Below are positions 1 to 8,283 of a stretch of DNA of 64,000 bases, piece by piece (positions within the stretch are counted from its first letter, which is position 1; the number at the start of each line of letters is the position of its first letter). Both the position numbers and the translations under genes were made by a program. The stretch is from positions 1-64,000 of the forward strand of contig WNLJ01000030.1 in NCBI GenBank assembly GCA_017114885.1. The letters run 5' to 3'. Below the pieces are notes generated by a model. It had not been told where the DNA came from and did not search any database. It saw only the letters and a list, made by a program, of their open reading frames with translations. Source of the stretch: Neisseriaceae bacterium PsAf. Its GTDB lineage: Bacteria > Pseudomonadota > Gammaproteobacteria > Burkholderiales > Neisseriaceae.

Positions 1-34
1 GTTCTAATTCCGGCCCACCTCGGCTTAATTTCAC
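1..34 (-). CDS. possible 5' end of an off-window gene
   Basis: Only the first eleven codons would be inside the window. On the minus strand a GTG at 34-32 is preceded by an AAGGGA ribosome-binding-like sequence at about the right distance and opens MKLSRGGPELE without a stop to the window edge. The start resembles those of some small envelope proteins of the ExbD/TolR type, but eleven residues cannot decide that. It would be read in the same direction as tex, 137 bases after its stop. Confidence 0.25.
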   Translation of the reverse strand, partial: MKLSRGGPELE

Positions 35-170
35 ATGTCCAATTCCCTTTCTTAATTAATTTAAAAAATTATTACAAAAATTACTTTCGTCAGTATCAGT
101 AATAGTTAATTGCCTCATTTTAGCGTAATTAATTAAGCCATTTCAACAAAAAATAACTATTTTAGCAAAA

Positions 171-2333
171 TTAATTTTTATCTAAAATCATTGATAAAGC
201 AATTCTTTTTCTCTTTTCATCTACCTCCATGACTTTTACCTGTATCACCTGACCAACTTTCACTACCTCTTTAGGGTCTTTAATAAATCGTTTAGCCATT
301 GCCGAAATATGGACTAATCCATCTTGATGAACGCCAATATCGACAAATGCGCCAAAGTTAGCTACATTGGTAATTACTCCTTCTAAAATCATACCTCTTT
401 TTAAGTCTGAAATTTCTTGTACTTCGTCATTATAGTTAGCAACTTGAAATTCTCCTCTTGGATCTCTACCAGGTTTTTGTAACTCTTTTAATATATCAAC
501 TATCGTTGGTAGTCCAAATTGCTCTGTAATATAATCTTGTGCTCTAATTTTTTTTATCATGCTATCATTGCCAATTAAATCATCCGCCTCTACTCCAAGA
601 TTTTTCAACATCTTAAATACAATTGGATAAGCTTCTGGGTGAACTGCAGAAGCATCTAAAGGCTCTAACCCACCATTAATACGTATAAATCCTATTGCTT
701 GTTCATATGTTTTAGCTCCTAATCGATCTACTTTCAGCAAATCAGCTCTTTGTTGAAATGCGCCGTGTTGATTACGATAGTTAATGATATTTTTAGCATG
801 TGTATTATTTAAACCAGCAACATACGATAACAAAGCTTCTGAGGCCGTATTGACATCCACGCCTACTGCATTAACACAATCTTCTACCACATCATCCAGA
901 CTACGAGATAAAGCAGACTGGTTTACATCATGTTGATATTGCCCTACACCAATTGCTTTGGGTTCTATTTTTACTAATTCAGCCAAAGGATCTTGTAAGC
1001 GTCTGGCTATCGACACCGCCCCTCGTAAAGAAACGTCTAAATCTGGAAACTCATTAGCTGCCAATTCCGAAGCTGAATAAACAGATGCTCCAGCTTCTGA
1101 AACAATTACTTTATGAATATCTTGATAATCAGAATCAACTAATAATTCAGTCACCAATTTATCTGTTTCACGACTTGCTGTTCCATTTCCAATGGCAATC
1201 AGTTTAACGCCAAAACGATCTATCATTATCCTTAACTGTTGCCAACTGCCTGATTTATCATTACGTGGTTGAAAAGGATAAATAGTGCTTGTCTCTAATA
1301 ATTTACCCGTATCGTCAATAACAGCTACTTTTACTCCTGTTCTAATCCCTGGATCTAAACCCATAGTTACTACTCTACCCGCTGGTGCGGCCAGCAATAA
1401 ATCTCTTAAATTACTTGCAAATACGTTAATAGCCTCTTTATCAGCTATTTCTTTTAGATGATTCAATAATTCTAATTCAAGTGAAATAAATATTTTAGTT
1501 TTCCAAGCCAAACGAACTGTTTCTAACAACCAATCCAACTGTTCTTGTGACGTGATGCGGTTAAGATTAAAAAAACGAATTATCCGTTCCTCAAAAATAT
1601 TCCCATGACTGATTTCTGGATACCCTAATTTAACTTGTAAAAATCCCTCTTTTTTACCTCGTAAAATAGCCAATGCTCGATGCGATGGAATACGATTAAT
1701 ATTTTCTTGATAGGCAAAATAGTCTTTAAATTTTTCTGCTTCAATTTCTTTATCTATCACTACTTTTGTTTCAACAATACCATTTTTCCATAAATCCTCA
1801 CGCAATTTTCCAATCAACTCAGTTTGCTCACTAAATCGTTCCATTAAAATATAGCGTGCTCCTTTCAAAGCCTCTTCACTTTGATTGATTTGCTTTTCTG
1901 GATTCAAATAACTTTGCGCTTTTTGATTTAAATCTGGTATTGAAGAAAGTAATATCGCCTCTGCCAAAGGTTCTAATCCTGCTTCTTTAGCAATTTGTGC
2001 TTTTGTCCGCCTTTTAGGACGATAGGGTAAATACAAATCTTCTAACTCAGTTTTATTATCAATGTTCACAATTTTTTTTTGCAACTCTAGCGTTAGTTGA
2101 TCTTGTTCTTCAATACTTCTCAGTACTGTTTGCTTTCTATCTTCCAGCTCTCTAAAATACGCTAAACGATCCAACAGATATCTTAGTTGAGTATCATCTA
2201 AACCATTGGTTGCTTCTTTACGATAACGAGCAATAAAAGGAACGGTTGCTCCTTCATCCAATAGCTGGACTGCTCTTTTTACTTGTTGTACATCAACGCT
2301 CATTTCTTGAGCAATTTTTAAATCAATATCCAT
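171..2333 (-). CDS. tex: Tex family S1 RNA-binding transcription accessory protein
   Basis: This is the Tex/YhgF protein, a cytoplasmic nucleic-acid-binding factor linked to transcription and RNA turnover. The N-terminus (LDEGATVPFIARYRKEATNG, about residues 24-43) is the family signature. A YqgF-like RNase H fold begins at GLDPGIRTG in the middle. Helix-hairpin-helix segments follow, including YVAGLNNTHAKNIINYR, and a C-terminal S1 domain runs from about residue 645 (GVITNVANFGAFVDIGVHQDGLVHIS). At 720 residues it is slightly shorter than many Tex proteins but has all domains. AGGTTAGTA precedes the ATG. It diverges from glnE across a 111-base gap. Confidence 0.96.
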   Translation of the reverse strand: MDIDLKIAQEMSVDVQQVKRAVQLLDEGATVPFIARYRKEATNGLDDTQLRYLLDRLAYFRELEDRKQTVLRSIEEQDQLTLELQKKIVNIDNKTELEDLYLPYRPKRRTKAQIAKEAGLEPLAEAILLSSIPDLNQKAQSYLNPEKQINQSEEALKGARYILMERFSEQTELIGKLREDLWKNGIVETKVVIDKEIEAEKFKDYFAYQENINRIPSHRALAILRGKKEGFLQVKLGYPEISHGNIFEERIIRFFNLNRITSQEQLDWLLETVRLAWKTKIFISLELELLNHLKEIADKEAINVFASNLRDLLLAAPAGRVVTMGLDPGIRTGVKVAVIDDTGKLLETSTIYPFQPRNDKSGSWQQLRIMIDRFGVKLIAIGNGTASRETDKLVTELLVDSDYQDIHKVIVSEAGASVYSASELAANEFPDLDVSLRGAVSIARRLQDPLAELVKIEPKAIGVGQYQHDVNQSALSRSLDDVVEDCVNAVGVDVNTASEALLSYVAGLNNTHAKNIINYRNQHGAFQQRADLLKVDRLGAKTYEQAIGFIRINGGLEPLDASAVHPEAYPIVFKMLKNLGVEADDLIGNDSMIKKIRAQDYITEQFGLPTIVDILKELQKPGRDPRGEFQVANYNDEVQEISDLKRGMILEGVITNVANFGAFVDIGVHQDGLVHISAMAKRFIKDPKEVVKVGQVIQVKVMEVDEKRKRIALSMILDKN

Positions 2334-2406
2334 TACTAACCTATAATTATTCTGTGACTGCCAATTCTACATTCTACCATTTTGTACTGTTTATTTTGCT
2401 CAAGAA

Positions 2407-2415
2407 TGCTAAAAT
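2407..2415 (+). promoter_or_regulatory. extended -10 promoter element for glnE
   Basis: TGCTAAAAT is an extended -10 (TG, one base, then TAAAAT) about 30 bases before the glnE ATG. No convincing -35 box lies 17 bases upstream, which extended -10 promoters tolerate. The identical nine bases occur before sdhC. Confidence 0.45.
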
Positions 2416-2444
2416 AACCGAATTGTTAAGTACAAGGAGCAGTC

Positions 2445-5165
2445 ATGCCCAATCTAGTTCAAAAGGCGATTCCCTATTCTGCTTTTCTCGAACGTCTTCT
2501 GCAAAGCCGCCGTATCGATGAAGACAAACTTAACTATCTTTCTGAAAAACCACTTCCGGATAATTTCTTTAATGCTTTCGCTCCTTGGAATGAAATCATT
2601 GAACAATTAAATGAAGAAGAACTTAAAAAACAATTACGTCGTTTACGTACCATCACATTTTCTCAGCTATTAGTCCGAGATTTAGCCCTTGTAGGCAGTC
2701 TAAATGAAGTCATGCAAACCATGACTAAACTTGCTGATTTCTCTTTGTTAAAAGCTCAGGAATTAGCAGAAAAACAATACAGCATACGCTATGGTAATCC
2801 CATTGGTTCTGTCTCTCAAAACATCCAGCATTTAACAATCATCGCCATGGGAAAAATGGGGGGCTATGAACTCAATGCCTCATCAGATATCGACATCATC
2901 TTTAACTTCCCTGAAGATGGCATGACTGATGGTAAAAAATCTATTAGCAATCAAGAATTTTTTAGCAAAGTGGCTAAAAAAATTATTGCTATTATCGACG
3001 ACATTACAGAAGATGGTCGTGTTTTTAGAGTAGACACCCGGCTTAGACCAAATGGTGATTCTGGTCCTATCGTAATGAGTGAAGATGGATTAGAAAACTA
3101 CCTACTAAGAGAGGGTCGAGAGTGGGAACGTTATGCATGGATTAAAGCTCGAGTCGTATCCCCTTTTCCCAACAATATCCGTTCGTTGGTAACTCCTTTT
3201 ATATATCGTAAATATCTTGATTTCAATAGTTTTCAAGCTATGCGTAAGCTTCACCAACAAATCCGTCCAGAAATATCCCGAAATGATCTTAATGATAATA
3301 TTAAGCTCGGACATGGAGGCATTAGAGAAATAGAATTCATTGCACAAATATTTCAAATGATTCGTGGCGGCCAACTCTCAGAATTGCAATTAAAAGGAAC
3401 CGTAGAAACACTACAACAATTGCAAAAATTACAAATTCTGGATGAAGAACAAACCAGCTTATTACTAAAAGCTTATTCTTTTCTCAGAAATCTGGAGCAT
3501 CGTTTACAGTATAAAGAAGACCAACAAACTCAAAATCTACCTCAAAATACTATAGATCAAAATCTGATTGCCAAAAGTATGGGCTTTGAAGAATATAATG
3601 ATTTTTTATCTCAACTTAATTTTTATCGAGTTAATGTAAATAATCTCTTTAATGATATTATGCATGAACCAGATTCTGAAAATCAGCAATCTAATAACGA
3701 TTTGGAAAGTCTTTGGTTGAATATTGATCAAACTGAAGCGCAAATTAAAACATTAGAAAAATATCATCTACCAGAACCCGAAAAGTTTATCGCCCAACTA
3801 CAAAATTTCAAACAAAGTGCTGTTTATGAAAAAATTCGCCCTAGCGTACAAGTATTATTTGACTCTCTCATTCCAAAATACCTCGAATTTATTGCCAAGT
3901 TAAATGCAAACAGCACTACTTTAGAACGAATAATAGAATTTTCAAAAAACATTACTGGTCGATCATCTTACCTGGCTCTTTTAAACGAATACCCAGGCGT
4001 TACTTATCAACTAATTTCTATTTTAAATCAAAGTAAATGGATGAGCGATTATCTTACCAATCATCCTATCCTTTTAGATGAACTTATCAGCGCACAACTA
4101 TTAGACACCAACAATTGGGAAGAACAAAAATCAATTTTAACTCGTAAATTAGGCTTAGCACCCAATGATATTGAACAACAAATGGATGTAGTAAGAAAAT
4201 TTCAACATTCTTTTATTTTTCGTTTGGCTGTACAAGAATTAAAAGGTCTATTAACAGTAGAACATCTTTCAGACCAATTATCCATCTTGGCCGATATCAT
4301 ACTCGAAAATGCCATCACCCAAGTTTGGAATAATTACAAAAAAGCGCATATCAAAACACCAAAATTCGGCATTATTGCTTATGGAAAACTAGGAGGAAAA
4401 GAATTATCCTACGATTCAGATTTGGATTTAGTCTATTTATACGATGATGATTATGCAGAAGCCAACGAAGTTTACAGCTGGTTTTCTTCGAGATTAACTT
4501 CCTTTTTATCAGCTGCTACCAGTAGTGGTAATTTATACGAAGTTGATTTGCGTCTAAGACCTAATGGTGAAGCTGGTTTTCTTGCTACTGACTTTGAAGT
4601 CTTTGAAAATTATCAATACAATAATGCCTGGATTTGGGAACATCAAGCACTCACACGCGCTCGTTTTGTTGCAGGAGATCCTGAAATTGAACGTAAGTTT
4701 AATCAGGTCAGAAAAGATATATTGATGTTAAAACGCAATCAATCTGAATTGAAAAATGAAATCGTCGATATGCGCCATAAAATGCTCAATACTCATCCTG
4801 ATGATTTCAATAATGTTAAATATGCCAGAGGCGGATTCGCTGATGTAGAGTTTATTGTACAATATATCGTCTTAGCCTATTCCCACCAATATCCTGATCT
4901 AACAGAAAATTTAGGCAATATTGCCCTTTTAAAAATGGCTGCAGAACATGGTATTATTGATTCAGACTTAGCAGAAAAAGCAAGAGTTGCTTATAGAAAT
5001 TACCGCAAAATAGCTCATAACAAAGTGTTACACGACGTTCCACCTCCTGTTGATCTAATTGATCTAGAGGATGATTACTCAAATGTAAAACAGCTATGGA
5101 ATCACGTTTTATTAGAGGACAAAAAACACCTACTACTAGCCACTAGTAATAGGTGTTTCAACTAA
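2445..5165 (+). CDS. glnE: bifunctional glutamine synthetase adenylyltransferase/adenylyl-removing enzyme
   Basis: GlnE attaches AMP to, and removes it from, a tyrosine of glutamine synthetase, tuning ammonia assimilation to nitrogen status signalled by PII. Two nucleotidyltransferase domains are visible. The N-terminal adenylyl-removase half has GKMGGYELNASSDIDIIFNF (about residue 138) and the C-terminal half has AYGKLGGKELSYDSDLDLVY (about residue 645). Both carry the G-S/D-x-D-x-D metal-binding pattern. Length (906 residues) is normal. CAAGGAGCAGTC supports the ATG at 2445. The last dozen codons lie inside a hairpin that fits as the terminator of the convergent mdh gene, so the C-terminal residues may be shaped by that RNA structure. 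Confidence 0.97.
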   Translation: MPNLVQKAIPYSAFLERLLQSRRIDEDKLNYLSEKPLPDNFFNAFAPWNEIIEQLNEEELKKQLRRLRTITFSQLLVRDLALVGSLNEVMQTMTKLADFSLLKAQELAEKQYSIRYGNPIGSVSQNIQHLTIIAMGKMGGYELNASSDIDIIFNFPEDGMTDGKKSISNQEFFSKVAKKIIAIIDDITEDGRVFRVDTRLRPNGDSGPIVMSEDGLENYLLREGREWERYAWIKARVVSPFPNNIRSLVTPFIYRKYLDFNSFQAMRKLHQQIRPEISRNDLNDNIKLGHGGIREIEFIAQIFQMIRGGQLSELQLKGTVETLQQLQKLQILDEEQTSLLLKAYSFLRNLEHRLQYKEDQQTQNLPQNTIDQNLIAKSMGFEEYNDFLSQLNFYRVNVNNLFNDIMHEPDSENQQSNNDLESLWLNIDQTEAQIKTLEKYHLPEPEKFIAQLQNFKQSAVYEKIRPSVQVLFDSLIPKYLEFIAKLNANSTTLERIIEFSKNITGRSSYLALLNEYPGVTYQLISILNQSKWMSDYLTNHPILLDELISAQLLDTNNWEEQKSILTRKLGLAPNDIEQQMDVVRKFQHSFIFRLAVQELKGLLTVEHLSDQLSILADIILENAITQVWNNYKKAHIKTPKFGIIAYGKLGGKELSYDSDLDLVYLYDDDYAEANEVYSWFSSRLTSFLSAATSSGNLYEVDLRLRPNGEAGFLATDFEVFENYQYNNAWIWEHQALTRARFVAGDPEIERKFNQVRKDILMLKRNQSELKNEIVDMRHKMLNTHPDDFNNVKYARGGFADVEFIVQYIVLAYSHQYPDLTENLGNIALLKMAAEHGIIDSDLAEKARVAYRNYRKIAHNKVLHDVPPPVDLIDLEDDYSNVKQLWNHVLLEDKKHLLLATSNRCFN
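5124..5158 (-). terminator. Rho-independent terminator of mdh inside the glnE coding end
   Basis: A 16-bp stem with one mismatch (5124-5139 with 5143-5158) and a CCA loop lies just past the mdh stop. Read on the minus strand, the stem ends in a run of T (5126-5121). On the plus strand no T run follows, so it fits mdh and not glnE. Its whole length is glnE coding sequence. Confidence 0.75.
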
Positions 5166-5181
5166 CTTTAAAGCGCCAATA

Positions 5182-6165
5182 TTATTTCAATAAATGCGCA
5201 ATTCCTTCGCGTTCTTCTTCTAATTCTTTAACAGTTAGACTTAAACGCTCCTTACTAAAATCATCTAATGGCAAATCTTTTACAACTTGATATTCACCAT
5301 TTTCACAAGTCACAGGTACACCACAAATGATTTCCTTCGGAATTTCTGCATAAGAGCCATCAGAAGAAACACCCATAGTTACCCATTCCCCATTAGAGCC
5401 TAATACCCAATTCCTGATATGATCAATTGCTGCATTTGCTGCTGAAGCAGCACTTGATAAACCACGTGTTTCAATAATTTCAGCTCCTCTTTTACCTACT
5501 TTAGGCAAGAATGTATTGACATACCAATCTTGATCATTGACCATTTCTTTAACACTTTTTCCATCAATAGTTGCAAATCGATAATCCGCATACATAGATG
5601 GACTGTGATTACCCCAAACTACCATTTTTTCAATCTTACTCACTGGTTGTTTTAATTTTTCTGCCAATTGACTTAAAGCACGGTTATGATCCAATCTTAA
5701 CATCGCTGTAAAGTTCTTAGCTGGTAAATCAGGCGCTGATTTCATTGCGATATATGCATTGGTATTCGCTGGATTTCCTACAACCAAAACTTTTACATTG
5801 CGGTTGGCTACTTTATTTAATGCCGCACCTTGTACTGTGAAAATTTCTGCATTTGCTTGCAATAAATCAGCACGTTCCATTCCTTTACTACGAGGTCTAG
5901 AACCTACTAAAATAGCAATCTCAGCATCTTTAAATGCCTCTTCTGGATTGTCGGTGGTAAACATATCTGCCAACAAAGGAAATGCACAATCTTGCAATTC
6001 CATCATCACTCCCTTAACTGCTTTTTGTGCTTGAGGCAAGTCCAATAATTGCAAAATAATAGGCTGATCCTTACCCAACATTTCGCCACTGGCAATTCTA
6101 AACAATAAAGCATAGCCAATTTGACCTGCTGCCCCTGTCACTGCGACGCGAATCGGTTGTTTCAT
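5182..6165 (-). CDS. mdh: NAD-dependent malate dehydrogenase
   Basis: This enzyme oxidises malate to oxaloacetate with NAD, closing the TCA cycle encoded just downstream. It belongs to the long, cytosolic-type MDH family (327 residues). The Rossmann loop TGAAGQIG is at residues 10-17. The mobile loop with substrate arginines ([15 protein letters not shown]) is near residue 90, and the catalytic histidine lies in [12 protein letters not shown] near residue 188. GGAGGTT at 6177-6171 gives a clear ribosome-binding site. Many Neisseria rely on the membrane malate:quinone oxidoreductase Mqo, so an NAD enzyme is notable. It is transcribed alone and converges on glnE. Confidence 0.96.
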   Translation of the reverse strand: MKQPIRVAVTGAAGQIGYALLFRIASGEMLGKDQPIILQLLDLPQAQKAVKGVMMELQDCAFPLLADMFTTDNPEEAFKDAEIAILVGSRPRSKGMERADLLQANAEIFTVQGAALNKVANRNVKVLVVGNPANTNAYIAMKSAPDLPAKNFTAMLRLDHNRALSQLAEKLKQPVSKIEKMVVWGNHSPSMYADYRFATIDGKSVKEMVNDQDWYVNTFLPKVGKRGAEIIETRGLSSAASAANAAIDHIRNWVLGSNGEWVTMGVSSDGSYAEIPKEIICGVPVTCENGEYQVVKDLPLDDFSKERLSLTVKELEEEREGIAHLLK

Positions 6166-6174
6166 CTGTAAACC

Positions 6175-6214
6175 TCCAAAAAATTATTAATTAATCCAAA
6201 AAATTATTAATTAA
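6175..6214. repeat. perfect 20-bp tandem duplication in the mdh leader
   Basis: Two exact adjacent 20-base copies (6175-6194 and 6195-6214) start inside the mdh ribosome-binding site. A third, partial copy (AAATTATT) follows. The repeat sits in the untranslated leader, so copy number would change leader length without touching the protein. Confidence 0.9.
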
Positions 6215-6447
6215 AAATTATTGCCTTGAATTCTATTCTATAAACTTTTTTATCATATCAAATTAGAAACCTAAAAAACAGTCAATCTTGTTCAAAAAAA
6301 TCAGAAATTTATTATTAATTCGTAAATCCGATCATTTCAATAACATAGTCGTTTCACTTGACAATCAGGTATCCGTATCTATTTATGAATTTATTTTTTT
6401 CCTTTAAACTCGATAATATCTAACATAATGAATACAAGACAAACATT

Positions 6448-6479
6448 AAGGGTCACATTCCAAATGGAGTGTAACCCTT
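6448..6479 (-). terminator. likely terminator of the DJ-1/PfpI gene
   Basis: The arms 6448-6461 and 6466-6479 pair over 14 positions with two imperfect pairs and a four-base loop, 54 bases past the stop. The T tract after it on the minus strand is weak (AATGTTTGTC), so termination efficiency is uncertain. Confidence 0.5.
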
Positions 6480-6532
6480 TCTTCAAAAATACTGACTAAA
6501 GCAACTCATACATCATGTATAGTTATTTATAA

Positions 6533-7081
6533 TTAACTTTTTAATGATGTAATGATGGCTTGAGTAAATTGACTAATATCATCAGGACTTCTTGAGGTAA
6601 TAATTTTACCAAAAGTCGTATCAACAACAACAGGTTTATCTACCCAATCAGCACCTGCATTTTTCAAATCTGTGCTTACTGTCTTATAGGAAGTTAATTG
6701 TGTTTCATTAACAATTCCCGCTTCAATCAATAACCAAGGTGCATGACATATTGCTGCAATAGGTTTATTTTGCTCATTAAACTCTTTAACCAGAGAAATT
6801 GCTTTTTCATTTACTCTAATATTATCTGCATTAATAGTACCACCAGGAATAATAAGTGCTGCGTAATCATTTGCATTAACGCTATCAATTGAGCCAGACA
6901 CTTCAACCACCGGACCAGGATCTTTATCAAAAACTAAAGTTTGAATAGGTTTTCCTGTTGTTGAAACAATATAAGACTCTACACCGCCATCTTTAAGCAA
7001 AGATACAGTTTCCAATATTTCTGCCGTTTCAGTACCATAATCAGAACTAATAACTAAAACTTTTTTATTTGAATCTGCCAT
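6533..7081 (-). CDS. DJ-1/PfpI family protein (class I glutamine amidotransferase-like)
   Basis: A small cytoplasmic flavodoxin-like protein of 182 residues. Members include the PfpI/YhbO/YraA stress proteins, proposed to act as deglycases or chaperones. The nucleophile-elbow cysteine is Cys112 in AAICHAPWLLIEAG, followed by His113 as usual, and PGGTINADNIR near residue 79 is a second family motif. The start is certain: AAAGGAGGAAATAAAT precedes the ATG, nearly a perfect match to the anti-Shine-Dalgarno sequence, suggesting strong translation. It stands alone. The substrate cannot be told from sequence. Confidence 0.9.
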   Translation of the reverse strand: MADSNKKVLVISSDYGTETAEILETVSLLKDGGVESYIVSTTGKPIQTLVFDKDPGPVVEVSGSIDSVNANDYAALIIPGGTINADNIRVNEKAISLVKEFNEQNKPIAAICHAPWLLIEAGIVNETQLTSYKTVSTDLKNAGADWVDKPVVVDTTFGKIITSRSPDDISQFTQAIITSLKS

Positions 7082-7434
7082 ATTTATTTCCTCCTTTAAT
7101 ATTTAAAATTTTATAACTTATCATCTACAGTCTAGCACTTGGAAAACAACATGACTAGGAAAATTTTAAAGTGTAAATACACAAAAAATATCATAATAAT
7201 TTATTGCAAAAAACAACATAAAAATAAACTATGAAATTAGGTGTAATTGAAAATTTTGTATAATTTTTTATACCTTTGTCATCTAATAATTAAAAACCTA
7301 AAAAACAATAAATCAATAAATATAGATAGAAAACGAAAATTAAATATTTTTTTGACAATGGATAACTAAACACTAACCAACTACGATTTTCATCAATCAC
7401 TACGTAATTTAAAGTTAATTTATCGTATCATTTA

Positions 7435-7451
7435 TTGCGACATAGTCGCAA
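7435..7451. promoter_or_regulatory. perfect dyad, candidate operator of sdhCDAB
   Basis: TTGCGAC-ATA-GTCGCAA is a perfect 7-bp inverted repeat around three bases, 115 bases before sdhC. Its left arm could also serve as a -35 box (TTGCGA) spaced 17 bases from TAAATT at 7458-7463, so a bound protein would block that promoter. It is unusually GC-rich for this gap. The regulator is unknown. Confidence 0.45.
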
Positions 7452-7492
7452 AAGGTGTAAATTATATAACAGACCCCATACGAGGACATTTG

Positions 7493-7501
7493 TGCTAAAA
7501 T
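7493..7501 (+). promoter_or_regulatory. extended -10 element before sdhC
   Basis: TGCTAAAAT, identical to the glnE element, lies 66 bases before the sdhC start. No -35 box is obvious, as expected for an extended -10 promoter. It may be the main sdh promoter, downstream of the dyad. Confidence 0.45.
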
Positions 7502-7566
7502 ATGCCAAGTGTTTTAATGTGGTTTTCTTTTTTATTTTATAATTATAATTCTTTGGGAACATAACC

Positions 7567-7944
7567 ATGCACGAAAATAATTCTAAGTATTTGAATTTAT
7601 TTCATATTAGACAATCAGTTACTGCTATATTATCGATTTTGCATCGGGTCTCTGGTGCTGCTCTTTTTGTAGGATTGCCTTTCTTCATATGGCTACTCTC
7701 TAGCTCACTTAATCAAAAAGAAGCTTTTGATGCCTATCAAGCAGTAATTACTAATCCTGTCGTTAAGGTCATTTTATTACTTTTCTTATGGGCTATCTTT
7801 CACCATGTATTGGCAGGAATTCGTTTTTTAATTCTTGATACTGGCAAAGGTTTGGACGTCAAAACAGCTAAATTAACCGCAAAAATAGTGTTGTTTAGTG
7901 CACCCATAATTGCCTTGATCGTTGGAGGATACTTATTATGGTAG
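7567..7944 (+). CDS. sdhC: succinate dehydrogenase cytochrome b556 subunit
   Basis: SdhC is one of two membrane anchors of complex II, holding haem b and the quinone site in the inner membrane. Its 125 residues contain three hydrophobic helices (about 28-50, 65-88 and 103-123). The signature SILHRVSGAALF is at residues 23-34, and the haem-ligand region is FHHVLAGIRFLILD near residue 78. GGGAAC precedes the ATG. The last codons overlap sdhD by seven bases, implying translational coupling. Confidence 0.95.
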   Translation: MHENNSKYLNLFHIRQSVTAILSILHRVSGAALFVGLPFFIWLLSSSLNQKEAFDAYQAVITNPVVKVILLLFLWAIFHHVLAGIRFLILDTGKGLDVKTAKLTAKIVLFSAPIIALIVGGYLLW

Positions 7945-8282
7945 ATCGTCATTTAACTGGAGCCCATTACGGCATTAAAGACTGGATATTTCAACGTCTT
8001 TCTGCTGTGTTAATTTTGGTTTTTTCTATTATTCTAATAATAGGATTATTCTTTGTTCCCTCTAGCTATGAAGGTTGGCAGCAATTTTTCTCTTATGCTT
8101 CAGTAAAAATTATTGCTCAAATAATAGTAATTGCTGTCGCAATCCATGCATGGATTGGGGTTAGAGACATATGGATGGATTATATTAATAACTCGGGATT
8201 GCGTTTATTAATGCACACTTTGACATTTGTATGGCTTTTAGCTAGTTTTATTTATTCAGTTTATGTAATTTGGGGGGTGTAA
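7938..8282 (+). CDS. sdhD: succinate dehydrogenase membrane anchor subunit
   Basis: SdhD is the second membrane anchor of complex II. It has 114 residues with three hydrophobic helices (about 20-38, 52-75 and 88-112). The family motif [16 protein letters not shown] is at the start. [15 protein letters not shown] carries the expected haem/quinone histidine and the D-x-x-x-D-Y stretch. GGAGGA at 7922-7927, inside the end of sdhC, is its ribosome-binding site. One base separates its stop from sdhA. Confidence 0.95.
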   Translation: MVDRHLTGAHYGIKDWIFQRLSAVLILVFSIILIIGLFFVPSSYEGWQQFFSYASVKIIAQIIVIAVAIHAWIGVRDIWMDYINNSGLRLLMHTLTFVWLLASFIYSVYVIWGV

Positions 8283-8283
8283 G

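Larger units (their letters stand above)
6166..6532. other. gene-free gap between mdh and the DJ-1 gene
   Basis: These 367 AT-rich bases hold the mdh leader with its tandem repeat (6175-6214) and the likely terminator of the DJ-1 gene (6448-6479). I see no convincing small gene. The mdh promoter must lie here on the minus strand, but I could not choose one -35/-10 pair with confidence. Confidence 0.6.
7082..7566. other. 485-bp regulatory gap before the sdh operon
   Basis: A very AT-rich divergent region with no credible gene on either strand. It contains a short palindrome (7258-7273, GTATAATTTTTTATAC), the dyad at 7435-7451 and one or two sdh promoter candidates. Its length suggests multi-input control of the TCA operon. 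Confidence 0.6.
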
